From: an uncultured Oscillospiraceae bacterium | GTDB lineage: Bacteria > Bacillota > Clostridia > Oscillospirales > Acutalibacteraceae | DNA length: 8,570 nt | Assembly: GCA_900543215.1 (NCBI GenBank) | Contig: UQQR01000047.1 | Coordinates: 1-8,570 of the forward strand | Reading direction: 5' to 3' | Shown: positions 5,598-8,570 of the stretch, one piece after another | Position numbering within the stretch: the first letter of the stretch is position 1 | How the letters are laid out: every line of letters starts with the position of its first letter | The notes under the pieces: model-generated | Told to the model about the DNA's origin: nothing | Seen by the model: only the letters and a program-made list of their open reading frames with translations | Databases searched by the model: none | Translations under genes and position numbers: made by a program

Positions 5598-6050
5598 TCA
5601 CTCCCAAGCTGCCCAACCCGTCATATTGTCCTTGCTTTTATTGGTATTGTCGGGCTTTTCGGAAGTATTTGTTTTCGAATCAGAGCCATTGCCCGTTTCG
5701 GAGGAGCTTGAACTGCCGCCCGAAGCCGAGCTTGTTTTCGACGAGGAAGCGTCGGCCTTGCTGCTGTTTTCTTTTGATGTATCATCGGTATTTTCAATCT
5801 CGAGGTCTTTTTCCTCTTCCTTTATATCCTTGCCTACATCAATAACATCAACTTTGTCTGGCGTGCTGTTGTCAGTCGCCTTTTTTTCTCCTTCGCTTCT
5901 GCTTTCATCTTCTCTGTATTCCGAAGATGTCTTTGTCGGTTCGGTTGTTCCACCGTCGTTTTTCTTTCTGCTTACCGTTATTATTGCTGTTACGGCTATT
6001 ATAACGACAAGCACTGCCATTGCGGTGATTATTATGTTTCGTTTTGTCAT
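5598..6050 (-). CDS. Membrane-anchored Ser/acid-rich protein with W-A-A-W-E tail
   Basis: This 150-residue protein starts at the ATG at 6050 rather than the longer open frame, because the upstream residues overlap another gene and the ATG sits 7 bp after that gene's stop. Residues 5-26 form one membrane segment (I-I-I-T-A-M-A-V-L-V-V), followed by R-K-K. The inside/outside placement is not certain, but a type II or signal-anchor orientation with an external C-terminus is likely. Residues about 30-140 are low complexity, rich in Ser, Thr, Asp, Glu and Lys, including a run of five Ser; this looks like a flexible extracellular stalk. It ends M-T-G-W-A-A-W-E, nearly the same as the tail of the following 41-residue peptide, down to the codons. 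I do not recognise a family. A tethered version of the peptide, or a carrier for a tail recognised by a partner, are guesses. Confidence 0.72.
   Translation of the reverse strand: MTKRNIIITAMAVLVVIIAVTAIITVSRKKNDGGTTEPTKTSSEYREDESRSEGEKKATDNSTPDKVDVIDVGKDIKEEEKDLEIENTDDTSKENSSKADASSSKTSSASGGSSSSSETGNGSDSKTNTSEKPDNTNKSKDNMTGWAAWE
5600..5615 (+). repeat. Direct repeat copy 2: codons for the W-A-A-W-E tail
   Basis: This is the partner of the repeat at 5470-5485, lying at the 3' end of the 150-residue protein gene. The single mismatch changes Gly to Ala in the encoded tail. Confidence 0.75.
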
Positions 6051-6057
6051 TTTGTTA

Positions 6058-6186
6058 TCAGTCCTGCTCCAAATCCGGATCTGTCGTGTCTGCATTTATA
6101 TAGTCATAACCGCTCGTATACACAACATCTTGACAGGCGAGTAATGTAACTTCTATTTCGGGATTTGCAAATATCTTTTTCATCAT
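6058..6186 (-). CDS. 42-residue acidic peptide, paralogue of the 41-residue peptide
   Basis: The peptide begins M-M-K-K-I-F-A-N-P-E-I-E-V-T-L-L, continues A-C-Q-D-V-V-Y-T-S-G, and ends D-P-D-L-E-Q-D. The first of two adjacent ATGs (6186) is chosen because AAGGAG lies 7 nt upstream; the second (6183) is the alternative. It sits 11 bp after the stop of the cohesin-like gene and 7 bp before the ATG of the 150-residue protein, so it is clearly in the same operon. Aligned on the proline, it shares P-x-[LI]-E-[IV]-x-[VL]-L-[SA]-x-x-D-V with the peptide at 5468-5593 but has an acidic tail instead of the Trp tail. A single cysteine is present. It has no signal peptide or membrane segment. Function is unknown. 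Confidence 0.68.
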   Translation of the reverse strand: MMKKIFANPEIEVTLLACQDVVYTSGYDYINADTTDPDLEQD

Positions 6187-6197
6187 ATCCACTCTCC

Positions 6198-7304
6198 TTA
6201 CTTTGTTAAAATGTTGGATCTAAGCTGGCTCGAAAATACTACATTTCCTCCGTCCACATAATATCCAACGGCTGTGCAGGTGTATTTTCCTGAATCATAT
6301 ATACGAAGCGCATATTCCATTGCACTGTCATCACGCATCTTCCAGGAGTATGTTTTACGGTCTTTCTTATACACAAGAACGGCTTTGTTTTCGCCTTTGG
6401 CGTTTATGTAATAAAGCTTTGCGTAATCTTTATTTTCTACAGGTTTTGCTTTATACATTGCCTGTAACGCTTCTTCGGCAGTTAAACCTTTTTCTTTTAT
6501 CTGGTAATCAATATAATTCACCCAGCTGCCTAATATAAGCATTGTACCGTTTGTAACACCATTTTTATTGGTGTATGTACCAAACTGGAGATTATTTTCT
6601 TCGCCTGTTGCATTAATTTTTTTGCTTGTACCGAAAGTAAGTATATTGTTTTTGGGTTTTGCAAATGCTTTGTAAGTTGCAGTTGCCCCACTGGGGATTG
6701 TAAACTTTCCATCTCCATCCTTCGCCAAACGGGTTTCATTGGTGAGTTCTTCACCGGTATAAACGCTGTTATACGGATAGAATGTAGTGTCATTATCTTG
6801 TAAATCCGTAGTTGTTTTTTTGTTTTCGGGTACAACCGCTACGCTGCCGTCAGCATTGTCAACGCTATACTCTGTTTTCTCGTTAAGTAACTTTGTTCCA
6901 TCAGCGGCAAGCTTGCTGGATGTTACCGTTATCGTTCCCGCTTCATATCCGCTTACAGTTGCCGGTATCTTAATATTCAATGTGCGCGTCTTTTCAGCAT
7001 TGAGTTCTACTATATGAAGTTTGTTTCCTTCAAGCTTATAGTTGCTGTTTTCCACAAGCGCGATGTCGCTTGATGCCGGTGCTCCGAGTGTTACTCCCTT
7101 TCCCTCTATTGTGAGATCCATTCCCGCAACGCCTGCAAAGTTTGACATTCTTACATTTAGATTTACAGTATTGTCTTTTGCAGTTGCTACGCTGTTTCCG
7201 TACACCTTTATACTCGGTGTCGCTGTCTCCGCCGCAAACGCGTTTATGCCCATCACTGAAATCATTAACGCGCCCGCTATTATGCTTGCTGTTAGTTTTT
7301 TCAT
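6198..7304 (-). CDS. Secreted protein with cohesin-like domain
   Basis: The start is the ATG at 7304, preceded by a perfect AGGAGG 7 nt upstream. The open frame continues further upstream, but only into insertion-sequence DNA. The 368-residue product has a signal peptide (K-K, hydrophobic core 7-20, likely cut after A-F-A near residue 24). Residues about 30-155 resemble a cohesin-type beta sandwich: V-N-L-N-V-R-M-S-N at 47-55, A-G-V-A-G-M-D-L-T-I-E at 57-67, a central H-I-V-E-L-N, and a closing G-T-I-T-V-T-S-S-K-L. In cellulosome-forming Clostridia, cohesins bind dockerins, and similar domains occur in other surface proteins. Residues about 165-368 are a second region without a family I can name. 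No LPxTG motif, S-layer repeat or second membrane segment is seen. It heads an operon with two peptides and a membrane-anchored protein. The cohesin call is by pattern and moderately uncertain. Confidence 0.72.
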   Translation of the reverse strand: MKKLTASIIAGALMISVMGINAFAAETATPSIKVYGNSVATAKDNTVNLNVRMSNFAGVAGMDLTIEGKGVTLGAPASSDIALVENSNYKLEGNKLHIVELNAEKTRTLNIKIPATVSGYEAGTITVTSSKLAADGTKLLNEKTEYSVDNADGSVAVVPENKKTTTDLQDNDTTFYPYNSVYTGEELTNETRLAKDGDGKFTIPSGATATYKAFAKPKNNILTFGTSKKINATGEENNLQFGTYTNKNGVTNGTMLILGSWVNYIDYQIKEKGLTAEEALQAMYKAKPVENKDYAKLYYINAKGENKAVLVYKKDRKTYSWKMRDDSAMEYALRIYDSGKYTCTAVGYYVDGGNVVFSSQLRSNILTK

Positions 7305-7311
7305 TTTCTTT

Positions 7312-7317
7312 CCTCCT
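7312..7317 (-). promoter_or_regulatory. AGGAGG ribosome binding site of the cohesin-like gene
   Basis: A perfect AGGAGG lies 7 nt before the ATG at 7304. It fixes the start of the secreted protein. It lies 17 bp from the insertion-sequence end at 7335, so little or none of the original promoter can remain between them. Confidence 0.85.
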
Positions 7318-7334
7318 AAATTATTATTTCGTAT

Positions 7335-7352
7335 TGTAAACTTAAATGAAAG
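7335..7352 (+). repeat. Left terminal inverted repeat of the IS6-like element
   Basis: TGTAAACTTAAATGAAAG matches the reverse complement of the right end apart from one substitution and two one-base gaps. Confidence 0.6.
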
Positions 7353-7382
7353 TTGAGAACCTCTCGTTCCTTTTGGTATAAT
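7353..7382 (+). promoter_or_regulatory. Transposase promoter with extended -10
   Basis: TTGAGA (7353-7358) is one base off the consensus -35. After 18 bp comes a perfect TATAAT (7377-7382), preceded by TG-G to make an extended -10. Transcription should start near 7389, leaving a leader of about 44 nt before the ATG at 7433. The left arm of the inverted repeat (7355-7376) lies inside this promoter and so outside its transcript. Confidence 0.7.
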
Positions 7383-7430
7383 GGTTTCACCACAAAACAC
7401 AAGTACTCCCAAAAGAAAGGAAAGGTTCTC
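7355..7430 (+). repeat. Inverted repeat (22-nt arms) spanning promoter and ribosome binding site
   Basis: Arms 7355-7376 and 7409-7430 both read, outside-in, GAGAACCT...TTTTGG and are complementary at 19 of 22 positions, with a 32-nt loop. The right arm contains the transposase ribosome binding site (AAGGAAAGG, 7417-7425). A transcript started upstream of the element would contain both arms and fold over the site. A transcript from the internal promoter would lack the left arm. The arms may also be transposase binding sites. Confidence 0.8.
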
Positions 7431-7432
7431 TG

Positions 7433-8464
7433 ATGAAATCATATCATATTAGGTGCCCGAAATGCAACAACAATCATTCATTTTATCGTTACGGCAAAGA
7501 TTCAAATGGTTACCAAAAGTATCTCTGCCGAAACTGCCATCATCAATTTGCACCCGAACGACCGAGGTCGGAGGGGGCAAATTGCCGGCGGAAACATCCG
7601 CCTTGCCCCGTGTGCGGAAAGGCTTCCTTTCTGCATAACGATTATGAGCATTACTCAAACTACCGCTGCACTGACAAAAAGTGCAACCATTCCTTTTTTG
7701 TAAGGATGTCCGCTGCTGTTACCGCTCCGTCTATGTCAACCCTTTTCGGCAAGCACAATTTCAAGCGTATGCGTTATCCCGTTCAAATTATCATCACTGC
7801 TTTGTCAATGTTTTATCTCGGCAAGAATTCCTTTCGGAATATCAGTCTCATACTTAAAACCGCCTTTAATATCAAGGTTTCTCATACCACTGTCAGCAAT
7901 TGGTGCGTTAAATTCGCCCCGATGTTTGACGATATGCGTATTCAGCTTGTTTCCTTATTAGACCTCAATTCCGATGAATGGCATGCCGATGAAACGGTAG
8001 TTAAAATAGCAGGTGTAAAGCATTATATTTGGTTTATCATAGACAGTGAAACAAGATTTGTTATCGGGTTTCACCTGTCCCCGCATCGGGATTCCCCTCA
8101 GGCTGTTTCTCTGTTCAGCGAAGCCGTTAAGCTTGGTAAACCGTCCGCTGTTGTTTCAGACCGTTATTCAGCCTACAAGGTTCCGGTTAAGTCCATTTTT
8201 GACGGTGCTAAGCACATTCGCGTTCAAAGCTTTAAAGACGACATTTCAAACAATTTAATCGAATGCTTTAACAAGCAATTCAAGGCTTGGTACAAAACCA
8301 AACAGGGCTTTTCCTCTTTTGAAAGTGCCAATAACCTTATTTCCTTGTTCGTCTTTTTCTTCAACTTTGTTCGCCCTCATTCTGCTTTAAACGGTCTTAC
8401 CCCGGCTCAGGTCGCCGGTTTAAATTTGTCTAAAAGGAAACGGGAGTTTTTGCTCGTTGCGTGA
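7433..8464 (+). CDS. IS6/IS240-like DDE transposase with two N-terminal zinc ribbons
   Basis: This 343-residue protein is apparently complete. Two zinc-ribbon-like motifs open it: Cys8/Cys11 with Cys32/Cys35, and Cys58/Cys61 with Cys79/Cys84. They are likely DNA-binding for the element ends. A helix-turn-helix-like stretch (I-K-V-S-H-T-T-V-S-N-W at about 147-157) precedes the catalytic core. The core has Asp186 in W-H-A-D-E-T, Asp243 in V-S-D-R-Y-S-A-Y and Glu277 in N-L-I-E-C-F-N-K, followed by the family's N-F-V-R-P-H-S-A-L-N-G-L-T-P (residues 311-324). That order and wording fit the IS240/IS6 DDE domain (PF13610). Members of IS6 proper are usually around 230-260 residues, so the double ribbon makes this one longer. 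AAGGAAAGG lies 7 nt before the ATG. All key residues are present, so the enzyme is probably active. Confidence 0.88.
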   Translation: MKSYHIRCPKCNNNHSFYRYGKDSNGYQKYLCRNCHHQFAPERPRSEGANCRRKHPPCPVCGKASFLHNDYEHYSNYRCTDKKCNHSFFVRMSAAVTAPSMSTLFGKHNFKRMRYPVQIIITALSMFYLGKNSFRNISLILKTAFNIKVSHTTVSNWCVKFAPMFDDMRIQLVSLLDLNSDEWHADETVVKIAGVKHYIWFIIDSETRFVIGFHLSPHRDSPQAVSLFSEAVKLGKPSAVVSDRYSAYKVPVKSIFDGAKHIRVQSFKDDISNNLIECFNKQFKAWYKTKQGFSSFESANNLISLFVFFFNFVRPHSALNGLTPAQVAGLNLSKRKREFLLVA

Positions 8465-8490
8465 AGCTTTTCTATGATTTCGTGAGCTAT

Positions 8491-8510
8491 CTTTTCATTT
8501 TAACTTTACA
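8491..8510 (-). repeat. Right terminal inverted repeat of the IS6-like element
   Basis: The minus strand reads TGTAAAGTTAAAATGAAAAG, matching the left end at 7335 with one substitution and two gaps. It lies 26 bp past the transposase stop codon. Confidence 0.6.
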
Positions 8511-8570
8511 CTGCCATAAATTTTGTTTTACCCTGTAGCAAAAAACAAGTTATTAAGATTTTTCTGCATA

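Larger units (their letters stand above)
7335..8510 (+). mobile_element. IS6/IS240-like insertion sequence, about 1.18 kb
   Basis: The ends form an imperfect inverted repeat: TGTAAACTTAAATGAAAG at 7335-7352 against the reverse complement of 8491-8510, which reads TGTAAAGTTAAAATGAAAAG. They match apart from one substitution and two single-base gaps. The element carries one full-length DDE transposase on the plus strand. No target-site duplication is evident (left flank TTTCGTAT, right flank CTGCCATA), so the outer boundary may be off by a base or two. It is inserted at the 5' side of the leftward cohesin-like operon. Only about 60 bp of flanking DNA are visible beyond its right end, with no gene recognised there. 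Confidence 0.72.

Noticed and set aside
6051..6095. N-terminal extension of the 150-residue protein to 6095
   Set aside because: It overlaps the 42-residue peptide gene in another frame. The ATG at 6050 gives a clean membrane anchor and operon-like spacing.
5626..6144. Plus-strand open frame of 172 codons, rich in Ser and Leu
   Set aside because: It is antisense to the Ser/acid-rich gene. The composition simply mirrors the low-complexity codons of the opposite strand.
7305..7442. 46-codon extension of the cohesin-like protein to 7442
   Set aside because: It lies inside the insertion sequence, while the ATG at 7304 has a perfect AGGAGG and begins a signal peptide.
4039..8510. The two insertion sequences as the ends of one composite transposon carrying the peptide operon
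   Set aside because: They belong to different families with unrelated end sequences, so they could not mobilise the segment together.

Overview
The window looks like a chromosomal segment from a low-GC Gram-positive anaerobe of the class Clostridia, probably Ruminococcaceae/Oscillospiraceae-like. This rests on AT-rich intergenic DNA, strong AAGGAGG-type ribosome binding sites, a cohesin-like secreted protein, DUF2628/zinc-ribbon membrane proteins and clostridial-type insertion sequences. The taxonomic call is inference.

Layout. (1) At 1-79 (minus) is the 5' end of a type I mannose-6-phosphate isomerase gene running off the left edge. (2) From 4000 down to 415 (minus) lies a co-directional cluster: a membrane protein with a C-terminal zinc ribbon, a DUF2628 membrane protein with an N-terminal zinc ribbon, a four-helix membrane protein broken by one frameshift, another four-helix membrane protein, and a tyrosine phosphatase of the HCx5R type with an FN3-like N-terminal domain. 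(3) At 4039-5169 is a more GC-rich IS5-family element on the plus strand. Its transposase end is scrambled by an 18-bp inverted copy of the sequence just upstream. The element sits directly after a start codon with an ideal ribosome binding site and a TATAAT box (5177-5211, minus), so it appears to have cut the promoter and first gene off the cluster in (2). (4) From 7304 down to 5468 (minus) is a compact four-gene operon: a secreted cohesin-like protein, a 42-residue peptide, a 150-residue membrane-anchored Ser/acid-rich protein and a 41-residue peptide. The last two end in nearly the same Trp-rich tail (W-G/A-A-W-E), and the two small peptides are related to each other. (5) At 7335-8510 is an IS6/IS240-like element on the plus strand, encoding a transposase with two N-terminal zinc ribbons. 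An inverted repeat around its promoter could hide the transposase ribosome binding site in read-through transcripts. Its left end lies 17 bp from the ribosome binding site of the cohesin-like gene.

How it fits together. The most novel part is the operon in (4): a secreted domain protein, two short paralogous peptides and a membrane-tethered protein sharing a C-terminal tag with one peptide. This suggests a surface-display, peptide-export or signalling unit of unknown function. Both insertion sequences sit at the 5' edge of an operon and probably alter expression of the genes behind them. No tRNA, rRNA or CRISPR array was seen.
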